Below, piece after piece: positions 52,148 to 61,759 of a stretch of DNA of 64,000 bases. Positions within the stretch are counted from its first letter, which is position 1. Each line of letters starts with the position of its first letter. The notes under the pieces are model-generated. The model saw only the letters and a list, made by a program, of their open reading frames with translations. It was not told where the DNA came from and ran no database searches. The stretch comes from JALNYB01 sp963676235 (lineage in GTDB: Archaea > Thermoplasmatota > Thermoplasmata > Methanomassiliicoccales > Methanomethylophilaceae). The DNA is taken from assembly GCA_963676235.1 (NCBI GenBank), contig OY781044.1, positions 1,240,001 to 1,304,000 on the forward strand, given 5' to 3'. The position numbers and the translations under genes were made by a program.

Positions 52148-54820
52148 ATGCAAAAAGCGAAGAGCATCGATGAACTGTATGACGAGGTCAGAGATTTCGA
52201 TATGGTCATCACAAACGATGCTCCACTAGCTACCGCTTTGAATGGAAGGATAGATACCGCACGCATAGGAAGTTTTGCTTACACTCCGAGGCAGATCGCT
52301 GCAATGGAGGCAGTAGCTATTCTGGGGAAAGGCGTATGGGGGGATCTAAGGATAATATCGGAGATCTGTAACGAGACGGATCTGGATTTCAAGTATGTTC
52401 ACGGTGAGTTGGAGAACATAAGAACAATTAGAAAATATACTCAGAATGTTGAAAAGTATATGTATTCTCAATCGGCTAAGGATGTATATCGTTCATTTTC
52501 TGCTATGCCTACCATAGAAAAGGTGATGAACGCATATGATCCGAAGAACAGTTTTCTATTCAAGGGGAAAAAGGTTGCAGTCATCGGTCTAGATCTGTTT
52601 GATGATTTGGATAAACATTTTGTTCCTATTTTCGATTTCGAAGAGATCGGGATCTTCAAAAAAAGAGAGGAATATGAAATAGATACGATCTACGAGATAG
52701 GTAATGACCGTCAACTTGCTGATAACGTTGTCAATCTCATAGATTTGAAATCGGCTACGGATACCGCCATCGTCATGGATACGACAGGGCCTGTCGCAGA
52801 TGCCATAAGGGCTGCGTTGTACAGAAAGAAGGTGGCATTTAAGAACACGATGGCAGTAAAAGATCTGTCTCAGATCAGAGATTATCTTCAATTCTTATCT
52901 CTGGCACTGTCGTATGATACTTTGAGAGTAAGGCATGTGAGAGAGATCTTCTCTGCATACGGTGCAACTATCGGTATCAGGCAGGATGAATATCTCCTTT
53001 CAAAACAGGCGCCTTTTTTCAAGGATAAAGGAAAAAGACTTGCAGACATAATGTATAATATCAGGAAAATGACTTTCGATGAGGTTTGCACAGATATAGT
53101 TCATGTTAAACAGAGACCTCAGGTCAAAATCCTTATTGATGATATGAAACTTGCAAATGAGAAAATAACTTCAAAACTTGTCAATGAGATCATCTACGCT
53201 GTTAACAATGTTTCTGATCTGCATCACAACGAGCAGATACCAGATGAGGAGAAAAAAGGAGTACTGCTTGTAGATTGTAAGAAATCAGTTTTTATCGATA
53301 GACCTTTTGTTATTTACGTGGGCATAGGTCCAGAGTGGTCATCTTCAGTTATCGGAAAAGAGTACATCGATAGAGAGAATGAAGCTGAACATAATATGAT
53401 CAAGTTCGCTGTATTGCTTCAACAGGGTACTGCAAAGGTCTATGCGGTCAATGCGATGAGATCCGGAAAAGAGTCTAAGCCCTGTTCTATCTTCGAACAG
53501 ATATACGAAGGCAGAACGGATATGGAGATATCTGGTTTCAAGGATGTATGTAAGCATATTGTTAAGGGTCCTTGGTATGTAATAGAGGAGAAGAGGATAA
53601 CGTCCAAGGGAGAGGAATTTGTAGATAGCGAACCGGTTTATGATTGGAAGTTCTCAAAATCCACTTACAACAATTATCGTGTGTGTCCCAGAGCATTCAT
53701 GTTCAGTGATATACTTCCCTTCATAGATTCCGAGAATACGGTTTTTGGAAGCATCATACATGAGTTTGCAGAATTTTACTTATGTTATCCAGGATTGGTG
53801 GCTGAAAAAGGCATTGAGCATTATATCGATGTTCTTCAGGACAGATACTCTGGAATATCATGTGTGCAGATGAGAGATGTTGATAACAGTAGCATAAGGA
53901 TATGTATGAATAACATTATAAAATTCCTGGATTCATTGAATATCAAGGATGTTCCTTTGGATAGGGAATGTTCTAAGAGAAAATATCCAAATATGTTCAT
54001 GGTTGCTGAGAATTGTGAAAAATACAGCAGTATGACAGAGGCCCAGTTCATTTCAAAAAAAGATCCGTTGATTGGCAATTATGATCTTATCATTGGGAAT
54101 CATATCATCGATTATAAGACTGGAAAAGCAAAAAGGTCTGCTGATGTGATCAAGCTGATGAATAAGGACATAAAACAAAATTATGTAGAATATCAGCCGA
54201 TCATCTATCTTTCATTGCTAAGAGACAGCGGAGCTGTTATTCCTGGTACGTTCAGTTTGTTCTATGCTGCAGGACAGGGTATGAGATCAGTTACAGACAA
54301 TGATTTCAGTGTCAAGGAGAATGTTCGTAATATCGTTCTTTTAAATGAGACATCGGAACAATTCATATGTCGTTCGGATTCTCCCATAAGAGCAGTATTT
54401 GCGGATACAAAATCATATTTGAAGATAGCAGAAAACTGGAGTGTCTTTGTTGGTATGGTCTCGGAATATGGATGGAACAATGGTTCTGAATGGGATACCA
54501 ACGAGTGTCTGATAACAGATATCATGGGTCGTCTGGGTCTCAAAGATAACATTAGTAATCGTAAAATGGTCGCGGGCGCATTGAAAAAATTGAATAAACT
54601 TATCGGCATAGGTATTTACGATATAGGAGGAGAGGTCGAGATTCCATTGGATACATTGGACAGTTTTCTTCTCGATGTATCGAAAGCTCATAGGAATGCG
54701 TCCGAACAGATAAATACGTTCTTCCCCCCAGAGCCTCTGGGCGATTGTGCACGTTGCAATTATTTCAAGGCGTGCACATTGGACAAGATAACCATCGATG
54801 AGGGCGATCACGATGAGTGA
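52148..54820 (+). CDS. AddB-like PD-(D/E)XK nuclease subunit
   Basis: An 890-residue protein. The N-terminal two thirds resemble a degenerate UvrD-type helicase without a Walker A motif, as in bacterial AddB. The C-terminal nuclease domain starts near residue 505 with FSKSTYNNYRVCPRAFMF and contains FGSIIHEFAE and DLIIGNHIIDYKTGKA. C-terminal CARCNYFKAC with the earlier RVCPR cysteine forms the four-cysteine set that holds the [4Fe-4S] staple of AddB/RecB-family nucleases. It overlaps the helicase gene by 8 bases. Likely partner in double-strand-break end resection. Confidence 0.82.
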   Translation: MQKAKSIDELYDEVRDFDMVITNDAPLATALNGRIDTARIGSFAYTPRQIAAMEAVAILGKGVWGDLRIISEICNETDLDFKYVHGELENIRTIRKYTQNVEKYMYSQSAKDVYRSFSAMPTIEKVMNAYDPKNSFLFKGKKVAVIGLDLFDDLDKHFVPIFDFEEIGIFKKREEYEIDTIYEIGNDRQLADNVVNLIDLKSATDTAIVMDTTGPVADAIRAALYRKKVAFKNTMAVKDLSQIRDYLQFLSLALSYDTLRVRHVREIFSAYGATIGIRQDEYLLSKQAPFFKDKGKRLADIMYNIRKMTFDEVCTDIVHVKQRPQVKILIDDMKLANEKITSKLVNEIIYAVNNVSDLHHNEQIPDEEKKGVLLVDCKKSVFIDRPFVIYVGIGPEWSSSVIGKEYIDRENEAEHNMIKFAVLLQQGTAKVYAVNAMRSGKESKPCSIFEQIYEGRTDMEISGFKDVCKHIVKGPWYVIEEKRITSKGEEFVDSEPVYDWKFSKSTYNNYRVCPRAFMFSDILPFIDSENTVFGSIIHEFAEFYLCYPGLVAEKGIEHYIDVLQDRYSGISCVQMRDVDNSSIRICMNNIIKFLDSLNIKDVPLDRECSKRKYPNMFMVAENCEKYSSMTEAQFISKKDPLIGNYDLIIGNHIIDYKTGKAKRSADVIKLMNKDIKQNYVEYQPIIYLSLLRDSGAVIPGTFSLFYAAGQGMRSVTDNDFSVKENVRNIVLLNETSEQFICRSDSPIRAVFADTKSYLKIAENWSVFVGMVSEYGWNNGSEWDTNECLITDIMGRLGLKDNISNRKMVAGALKKLNKLIGIGIYDIGGEVEIPLDTLDSFLLDVSKAHRNASEQINTFFPPEPLGDCARCNYFKACTLDKITIDEGDHDE

Positions 54821-57710
54821 ATTGAATCCTTCTCAGAAAAGGATAGCAGAGGAGACCGAAGGCATGATATTAGTGGATGCCGGGCCTGGAACGGGAAAGA
54901 CTCACACAATTGTAGATCGTTATATCAATATTCTGTCAAAGGATAATGTGAGTTCAAAAGATGTCATTTTACTCACATTCACAAAGAATTCAGCTGCGGA
55001 GATGGAAGAAAGGATCAAAGGAAGATTGACAGGAACAGAATATGCTTCTGAAGCAAAATTTCTGCAGACGAGCACCTTCGATTCATTTTGTTATTCTGTA
55101 GTTATGGAATCTCCGGAAAGCATCAGTAGATTCTTCGGGATCAAGGAAAAACTGACCAGGGGAGCACGTCTCATCGAGAATGATACGTTGAATCAGAGTT
55201 ATTTTTCTGATTTTATGGATAGATTCCTTGCGGATTACGGCGATGATTATGGAGATCAAGCAATCCTTGCAAGTCAGATGATAAGTGAAGTGTACGGCAT
55301 GGTCAACCGTTTGATGTCCAGAGGTGTCGTTCCATTGAGCAGAGGATGGTTCGGCGGTAATGAAGGGGCTATAATCAAAGGAGATACAGAACGCGTATTC
55401 TGTAAGCTTCAGGATATGAACGAGGTCAAAGAGAAGGATAAATATGTTCTAGCATCGGATATTTCCAAGCTCAGTCCGGAGGATTATGCTAATTTCAATC
55501 AGGGGATCGATCCAGAATCGCCTATTTCCGAGGATATTCTCAGAGAAGCAGCAGAAGACGATCGTTCCGATCTTCTGAATATGATCCATGACATTTATTA
55601 TGAATACATCAGAAGATCTGTAAACGATAACAGATTAACATTCGGCCTCGTATCGTCGTTCGCTTTTGTCGTTCTTTATAGCGATCATAAGACAAGGGAA
55701 AGAATGGCTTGCAGATATTTGATGATCGATGAATTTCAGGATACGAACGGAAATCAGTTAATGATCGCTCTGATGCTTTTGAAAGAACCAAATCTATGTG
55801 TAGTTGGCGATTGGAAACAGGGAATCTACGGATTTAGATATGTTTCTACAGATAATATTCTCTATTTTGAGAAAAGGGCCAACGAGATGCTCAATATCCT
55901 GAATGATGACCGTGAACGTGTTCCGTTCAAGATACCCGAAGTAAAAGGATTGTCGTTGGATACGAATTATCGCAGTTCGCAGCTGATAATAGATGCCGCA
56001 TATTCTGGATTGTATATCCCAGCGACAAGTACTGAAAAACTGGATGTTGCACAACTGAACAAAGATATCACACCGATAAAAGCCGGAAGGACAGATATCG
56101 GAGATGATACTGCAATCGAATTCGCAGCCGCAGACATTATGGATGACGAGGTTCAGGAAGTACTTTTCAGAATAGATAATTATATGAATAGCGGAAAATA
56201 CATAATTCACGATAATGGTTGTACTAGGCGGCCTGATTTTGATGATATTGCTGTACTTTGCAGAAGCACGAATATGTGTCGCGCGATAAACGAGGCCGCA
56301 GCGAATGCAGGAATCCCCGTGTTCCTTCAGGGCGATGTCGAGATCATGAGTTCAAGAGAAGGAAAACTTGCGCTTGCATGGTTGAAGTATGTGAATAACA
56401 GGAATGATCTATGGGGATTGGGAACCATTCTTGCAGATCTCAAATATCCGTTGTCAGAGATACGTGTTATGACAACAGGGGAATACGACAGAAGAAAGCC
56501 GATTCCGGAAGAGATCGAGGAGATGAGAATATCGTTGATCAAGAAGAAACGCAGAATAACAGATCTGATGACATCGATATTCGCATATTATGATCTCAAT
56601 AATGACATCACTCAAACAATAATTTCTGTTATTTCATCATCTCATAGAAATTCTTTACTGACAATTTCAGATGTGATCAGAATGATAGAGACCGATATCG
56701 ATAAAAAGACCAGTTATTCGGTAGATGGTCTTTTGGATAGAAAAGCAGTAGTCATTCAAACAGCTCACAAGTCCAAAGGTCTCGAATACCCAATAGTCAT
56801 TCTAGCAGGCGTGGAATCGAGCGTATTTCCGCATACGAAACAGGATGGATACAGTTATTTTTTCAGTGATCTTACTGGCATCAGATGTAGAAAAGAGATA
56901 TGCCGTTTCGGCACCAATTATATGAAATTGACGAATTCCTGGAAGACCGAATTGGTAAAGAAGACCGTTGATGTGGATCACAGCGAGGAAAGGCGCGTTC
57001 TGTTCGTTGCTCTTTCCAGAGCAAAACAATACATCACTGTAACGGCGGGACCAAAAGGCTCGTCATTTTTCAAGACATTGAGCAACAATCACAATATAAG
57101 ATGTATCGGAAAGGGAAAGACAATTTATATGCACAAGGAAGAATCTTTCTCATATATTCCGCGTCCTGTAATAGATAAATTCGAGAAGAGGAGAACCAAT
57201 ATCGGAGTTCACGATATCCTCAGGTTCAATGAGGATGCCGCACCTGAAGAAGGTTGTGACGAAATATGCGGAAAAGGTATGGAATATGGAACAATGATCC
57301 ACGATCTAGCATATTCTATGGCATTAAAGCAGGAGATCGAAGAGAGTTATCCTGAGATATCTGCGATCAAAAAGGTATTGGAGACTGTTTCAGATGCAGA
57401 TCTGCTGTATCCTGAGAAAGAATGTTCTCTTCCTTTCAATGAATACAATGCAACACTCAGAGGCGTAATCGATCTTCTCGCGGTATATCCTGATCATGTT
57501 GTCATTCATGACTACAAAACAGATGTTGAGAAGACATACGAGGATGAATACAAGGTTCAATTAAGCATTTATGCTTATGCAGCATCGGAATTTTACAAAC
57601 TTCCAGCAAGGTGTGTAATAGATTATCTGTCAAGGGGAGAGACGATGGAATTCGATCCTATCGATAAAAGCGTCATTGCCCAGAGAGTAAAAGAATATAT
57701 CGATTTATAA
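54813..57710 (+). CDS. AddA-like UvrD-family helicase-nuclease
   Basis: About 965 residues. Superfamily 1A helicase motifs in order: Walker A AGPGTGKT near residue 22-29, LLTFTKNSAAEME, MIDEFQDTNGNQ, VGDWKQGIYGFR, LDTNYRSSQ, TAHKSKGLEYPIVIL and RRVLFVALSRAKQ. The C-terminal domain has MIHDLAYSM and GVIDLLAV...VIHDYKTDVE, a RecB-type PD-(D/E)XK nuclease. With the preceding gene it forms an AddAB-like pair, a bacterial-style machine in an archaeon. ATG at 54813 is preferred over 54798. Confidence 0.9.
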   Translation: MSELNPSQKRIAEETEGMILVDAGPGTGKTHTIVDRYINILSKDNVSSKDVILLTFTKNSAAEMEERIKGRLTGTEYASEAKFLQTSTFDSFCYSVVMESPESISRFFGIKEKLTRGARLIENDTLNQSYFSDFMDRFLADYGDDYGDQAILASQMISEVYGMVNRLMSRGVVPLSRGWFGGNEGAIIKGDTERVFCKLQDMNEVKEKDKYVLASDISKLSPEDYANFNQGIDPESPISEDILREAAEDDRSDLLNMIHDIYYEYIRRSVNDNRLTFGLVSSFAFVVLYSDHKTRERMACRYLMIDEFQDTNGNQLMIALMLLKEPNLCVVGDWKQGIYGFRYVSTDNILYFEKRANEMLNILNDDRERVPFKIPEVKGLSLDTNYRSSQLIIDAAYSGLYIPATSTEKLDVAQLNKDITPIKAGRTDIGDDTAIEFAAADIMDDEVQEVLFRIDNYMNSGKYIIHDNGCTRRPDFDDIAVLCRSTNMCRAINEAAANAGIPVFLQGDVEIMSSREGKLALAWLKYVNNRNDLWGLGTILADLKYPLSEIRVMTTGEYDRRKPIPEEIEEMRISLIKKKRRITDLMTSIFAYYDLNNDITQTIISVISSSHRNSLLTISDVIRMIETDIDKKTSYSVDGLLDRKAVVIQTAHKSKGLEYPIVILAGVESSVFPHTKQDGYSYFFSDLTGIRCRKEICRFGTNYMKLTNSWKTELVKKTVDVDHSEERRVLFVALSRAKQYITVTAGPKGSSFFKTLSNNHNIRCIGKGKTIYMHKEESFSYIPRPVIDKFEKRRTNIGVHDILRFNEDAAPEEGCDEICGKGMEYGTMIHDLAYSMALKQEIEESYPEISAIKKVLETVSDADLLYPEKECSLPFNEYNATLRGVIDLLAVYPDHVVIHDYKTDVEKTYEDEYKVQLSIYAYAASEFYKLPARCVIDYLSRGETMEFDPIDKSVIAQRVKEYIDL

Positions 57711-57730
57711 GAGGAGAGCATTTCATAATC

Positions 57731-60286
57731 ATGGAACTTAAAGGCCTTACGGATCAGGAAGTGAAGGACAGGGTATCTTCTGGTATGGTTAATTCCTTTG
57801 AGTCTCCAGTAAGCAGAAGTTATGCGGATATAATTATCAAGAATGTCTGCACGATGTTCAATTTGATATTGTTCATATTGGGAGCCGCTCTTCTTTATTT
57901 CAATGAACCAATAAATGCTTTGGCGGCAACAGGTGTTATTTTAGTAAATGTTTTGATAGCAACTATTCAGGAGATAAAAGCTAAGAGAAGACTAGATAAA
58001 ATCGCGCTTCTCCTCAGACCAACTGTAAGGGTCATCAGGAATGGCGCGGAGGTCGAAATAGATCCATCAAAAGTGGTTATGGATGATGTCATTCATATGT
58101 CGGTTGGGGATCAGGCACAGGTAGATGGAGAACTTCTGGATGAAAGGTCTTTGGAAATGGATGAATCCCCACTTACGGGTGAGTCCAGTACAAGGAAGAA
58201 ACATGTCGGGGACATGATATATTCCGGAACATTCTGTATCATAGGTGATGCTTATTTCAAGGTAACAGCGCTCGGAGAAGATACGTTTGCCACAAAGATG
58301 CTGGCAAATGCAAAGAAATTCACAAAGAAGAAAACGTCCCTTCAGATAGAGACAACAACAGTCACAGAGATGCTGATGATCATTGCATTCATCTATCTAG
58401 CAATAATGGTGATCATCAATCTTGTAAGTCATAATGATGCCGTAGAAGCATTGAAACAGTCAGTTATCATATTGGATATCGTTCCTATCGCACTTTTCTT
58501 GCTTATTACAATCACTTATATGATCGCTGCCGTTCGTATGGCAGATAGTGGCATACTCCTTCAGAATTCCAATTCTGTGGAATCTATGAGCCATGTTGAT
58601 ACGGTCTGTATGGATAAGACCGGCACAATCACCACGAACAATCTTGTTTACGATGATATTGAGACCTTTATCGATAGAGAGGAGGCGATAGATATTGTTC
58701 GTCTATTCGTCACATCCACGGGAAGCAGTAATCGTACGGTCAAGGCAATCATCAAAGAGTTAGGGGAGAAGCCATCGGAACTCATAGAAGAGATACAATT
58801 TTCCTCAGATAGAAAATATAGTGCTGTAAAGGTGAATTCAGACAACAAGGTCCACACCATTTTCATGGGAGCGTGGTCCGTTCTCATGAATAAAATGAAT
58901 ACCGATATCGATCTTTCATCAAAGATTTCTGAACAGTCGAAGAAAGGGCTTAGAACAGTTCTCATATGCAGGGGTGCAGATGATGTCAATTTATACAATG
59001 GTGATGAGCCATTTGTTCCTGAATTGGTTCCTGTTGCAATAATCTCGATAAGAGATGAAGTAAGACCGGACTGCAAGCAGATAATAGATGAATTTATAAA
59101 CAATGGAATGGACCTCAAGGTGATTTCAGGCGACGATCCCGAGACGGTTGATGCACTGTTCACATTAGCCGATATCAAGGGAACAAGGAATATCATTTCA
59201 GGTGAGACCTTGGATACTCTTTCTCCCGATATGAAGGAGAAGACCATACTCGAGACCAATATCTTCGGCCGCATGAAACCAGATCAGAAAGAAATGGTTA
59301 TTGAAACTTTGAAGAAGAACGGAAGATATGTCACGATGGTGGGTGATGGTGTCAATGATGTTCGTTCACTGAAGATGGCAAATGTAGGTGTTGCCCTTCA
59401 AAGTGGAAGCGGAGCCGCCAGAGGAGTTGCGGACATGGTTCTTGTGGATGACAATTTCTCAGCGCTTCCAAAAGCGATTGTAGAAGGTAAGAGAACGGTC
59501 ACGGGAATGCGCGATATTCTCAAATTATATCTTACAAGGAATTTTGTGCTTGCGATAATAGTAGGGATTTTGTTAATCGCATTCAACAGGATGCCTATGC
59601 TCCCCATTCAGAATACTTATTATGCTCTGATAACGGTTTCATTTGCAGCATTCCTTATGGCCATCTGGGCCAAACCTTCTGATAATAAGGATTTGATTCT
59701 GCCGACGGTGTTAAGATATTCTATCCCGATGGCTGTGATTATTGCAGCATTTGCACTCGCTACGTATGTGTTGTTCAACAGCATGGATATGAATGTGTTC
59801 GAAGAGGCTCTTCAACAAACATTCAATGCGTCAGGTTATTCGTCGTGGGATGAATTCATGAAACATATGGGTCTGACAGATGCTGGAAATGCGGAGATCG
59901 TTGCAAGGAATGCAATGCTGATATTCCTTGTTCTTTCAGGAATATCTCAGATCTTCATCTTGTATCCTTTGGCCAAGTTCTATTCGCCCGATAGGAGGGT
60001 TTGTAAGGATATCAAGCCGTCAATATTGGCTTTGTTGCTTTTTGGAGTGGTCATCTTGATGTACAATGTACCTCAGGTGATGATAGGTCTCACATCGTTG
60101 ATGTATTTCCCGATAGATCGCATACTGTTGATAATAGGAATAGTTATTCTTTGGTTTTTGTGCGCGATCGTAATACTGAGGAGTAGCAAGATCACGAAGC
60201 TAACAGATGTTACCGAAAAAATGTATGACAAGAAGCTTCATACGGAGTTCGCGAAGAGCGAAAAGGACGATCAGAGTGGTAAGTAA
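57731..60286 (+). CDS. P-type cation-transporting ATPase, CtpE-like
   Basis: An 851-residue P-type ATPase with ten predicted transmembrane helices. The actuator TGES is at 149-152, the phosphorylation motif DKTGT at 295-299, and the hinge MVGDGVNDV near 540. No N-terminal heavy-metal domain. Sequence style (SRSYADIIIKNVCTMFN, MSHVDTVCMDKTGT) resembles actinobacterial and firmicute CtpE/CaxP ATPases linked to calcium. The M4 motif usually PEGL is PIAL at 252-255, losing the ion-binding glutamate, so the ion is uncertain. It follows addA by 20 bases with a GAGGAG ribosome site; its end overlaps the convergent exonuclease gene. Confidence 0.88.
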   Translation: MELKGLTDQEVKDRVSSGMVNSFESPVSRSYADIIIKNVCTMFNLILFILGAALLYFNEPINALAATGVILVNVLIATIQEIKAKRRLDKIALLLRPTVRVIRNGAEVEIDPSKVVMDDVIHMSVGDQAQVDGELLDERSLEMDESPLTGESSTRKKHVGDMIYSGTFCIIGDAYFKVTALGEDTFATKMLANAKKFTKKKTSLQIETTTVTEMLMIIAFIYLAIMVIINLVSHNDAVEALKQSVIILDIVPIALFLLITITYMIAAVRMADSGILLQNSNSVESMSHVDTVCMDKTGTITTNNLVYDDIETFIDREEAIDIVRLFVTSTGSSNRTVKAIIKELGEKPSELIEEIQFSSDRKYSAVKVNSDNKVHTIFMGAWSVLMNKMNTDIDLSSKISEQSKKGLRTVLICRGADDVNLYNGDEPFVPELVPVAIISIRDEVRPDCKQIIDEFINNGMDLKVISGDDPETVDALFTLADIKGTRNIISGETLDTLSPDMKEKTILETNIFGRMKPDQKEMVIETLKKNGRYVTMVGDGVNDVRSLKMANVGVALQSGSGAARGVADMVLVDDNFSALPKAIVEGKRTVTGMRDILKLYLTRNFVLAIIVGILLIAFNRMPMLPIQNTYYALITVSFAAFLMAIWAKPSDNKDLILPTVLRYSIPMAVIIAAFALATYVLFNSMDMNVFEEALQQTFNASGYSSWDEFMKHMGLTDAGNAEIVARNAMLIFLVLSGISQIFILYPLAKFYSPDRRVCKDIKPSILALLLFGVVILMYNVPQVMIGLTSLMYFPIDRILLIIGIVILWFLCAIVILRSSKITKLTDVTEKMYDKKLHTEFAKSEKDDQSGK

Positions 60287-60885
60287 TCGTTATCGTTGTA
60301 CATTTCTATCATAAGATGCGATGCCATCCTCGCATCGGATAATGCGCGATGATCCTGTTTTCCATGAATGTTGGCAGGGTCCTTACCATCTAAAATCTTG
60401 CTGTACGCATAGTCAAGTTTTGGATATTTGAATTGTCCATAGTATACGCTGGGAAGTTTGCAAACCGTTGTTGCAGCTTTCATTATGTCTTTGCATTCTG
60501 TGAAGACATTTTTAAGATTCCATGGATCCCTGTATAGGAATTTGTTAAGATCGTATTCTGTGTTATAGGTTGTCAGACATTTTCCCCTGAGGAGTTTTTC
60601 GACCTCGTCTCTTATAGTATCGAATGGACGCCCATATGATACTTGATCAACAGTAAGGTCCGTATTTTGGAATATCCATGCATTTTTACGACATTCATTC
60701 CATTTTTTTATGTCATGGCCTACAATCTCTGAATATGCATCATCAACTGTACCTTTTTCCAGATCTACTTTACATATACCGACATCTACGACGACATCAA
60801 TGGGAGCACCGTCGAGGCCAGTGGTTTCAGTATCTAGGACGTATATCTCGGTCGGAGATTTAGAAAAATCATCTAAGGTCTTCAT
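60271..60885 (-). CDS. DnaQ-type 3'-5' exonuclease (DEDDh)
   Basis: A 204-residue exonuclease with all DEDDh motifs: D18 and E20 in VLDTETTG, a motif II aspartate in YNTEYDLNKF, and HRALSDARM (His and Asp). It could proofread or process DNA or RNA ends. A paralogue without these residues lies at 50934-51491. Its ATG overlaps the stop of the upstream secreted-protein gene (TAATG), so the two are co-translated, an odd pairing of a nuclease with a surface protein. Confidence 0.88.
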   Translation of the reverse strand: MKTLDDFSKSPTEIYVLDTETTGLDGAPIDVVVDVGICKVDLEKGTVDDAYSEIVGHDIKKWNECRKNAWIFQNTDLTVDQVSYGRPFDTIRDEVEKLLRGKCLTTYNTEYDLNKFLYRDPWNLKNVFTECKDIMKAATTVCKLPSVYYGQFKYPKLDYAYSKILDGKDPANIHGKQDHRALSDARMASHLMIEMYNDNDYLPL

Positions 60886-61460
60886 TATAAATTCTCTCTG
60901 TTCTTTGTGTATACGGAATTAAAGTAATTAAGGTTGTATAAGCAGGCTGCAAGCAATATGATCGATGCAAATGCAACCAAAGATGCTATCAGGATAGATG
61001 AATCTGTTCTTGTACCGGTATCTGACGGAACATCGGTTTCTGAATTGTCGTCATTGCTTTCATTTATTCCCGCATCTATGGCAGCTTTTTCAGTTGCGGT
61101 ATATTCTATCATGTCTGCGAAGTACATTTCAGAGCTTTCTGTTATATTTTCAAAGGTGTATGTTACGGAATAATCGGATTGTGCGTATGTGGAAGTATAA
61201 GTGTAATATTTTCCAGACTCATTTGGATCTACAAAATATATTCCGCATTCTATAAGATTATACGTTTCCGACGTTGCAGTGAAGATAAGATCTCCTCCTT
61301 CTGTAACAGATGTTCCGTTTGGAAATACTACAGTGACATCTTTATCAACATCATCATAGGATATTACATGAGAGGTATCTGCATCAGATCCCGGAACAAG
61401 GATTGTAGAACTCAACATTGCCATCAAAACAATGATGCATACCTTATATTCTGTCTTCAC
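60885..61460 (-). CDS. Secreted, membrane-anchored protein, unknown function
   Basis: A 191-residue protein with an N-terminal signal peptide (CIIVLMAMLSSTILVPGSDA), an extracellular beta-rich segment with several YTYTSTY-type strands (about 30-115), a low-complexity acidic linker (NESNDDNSETDVPSDTGTRT), and a C-terminal transmembrane helix (ILIASLVAFASIILLAACL). This is a typical euryarchaeal surface-protein layout. No family recognised. Confidence 0.75.
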   Translation of the reverse strand: MKTEYKVCIIVLMAMLSSTILVPGSDADTSHVISYDDVDKDVTVVFPNGTSVTEGGDLIFTATSETYNLIECGIYFVDPNESGKYYTYTSTYAQSDYSVTYTFENITESSEMYFADMIEYTATEKAAIDAGINESNDDNSETDVPSDTGTRTDSSILIASLVAFASIILLAACLYNLNYFNSVYTKNRENL

Positions 61461-61564
61461 AGAACCACCAAGGGATTCACATATAAATTATCTGAGAATG
61501 TTTTTTAGTTTAATATCGTGGAATTCTCAGTAATCGTGAAATACTGTATGATACATGATTGGTC

Positions 61565-61759
61565 ATGGTCTCTGTGATACTCATTGGGAAGGATAGGTTC
61601 GAAGTTCCTTCCGAAGGTACGATCGGATCTGCTATATCATCTTTGGACAGATTTCCTGATGCTTTCCTTTTTCTGGTGAATGGAGTGCCTGTGCCTATGG
61701 ATACACCCATCACAGATGATATGATCATAAAGGCCGTAAAAGTGGCATCAGGCGGTTAA
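61565..61759 (+). CDS. Ubiquitin-like sulfur carrier / SAMP-like protein
   Basis: A 64-residue beta-grasp protein ending in the diagnostic Gly-Gly (VASGG). VNGVPVPMDTPITD matches the MoaD/ThiS/SAMP loop before the tail. After adenylation by an E1-like enzyme it could hand sulfur to the TtuA-like tRNA thiolase (13056-13970), or serve molybdopterin, thiamine or protein modification. ATG at 61565 is preferred over TTG at 61559. Stop overlaps the convergent CobQ-like gene by 4 bases. Confidence 0.8.
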   Translation: MVSVILIGKDRFEVPSEGTIGSAISSLDRFPDAFLFLVNGVPVPMDTPITDDMIIKAVKVASGG

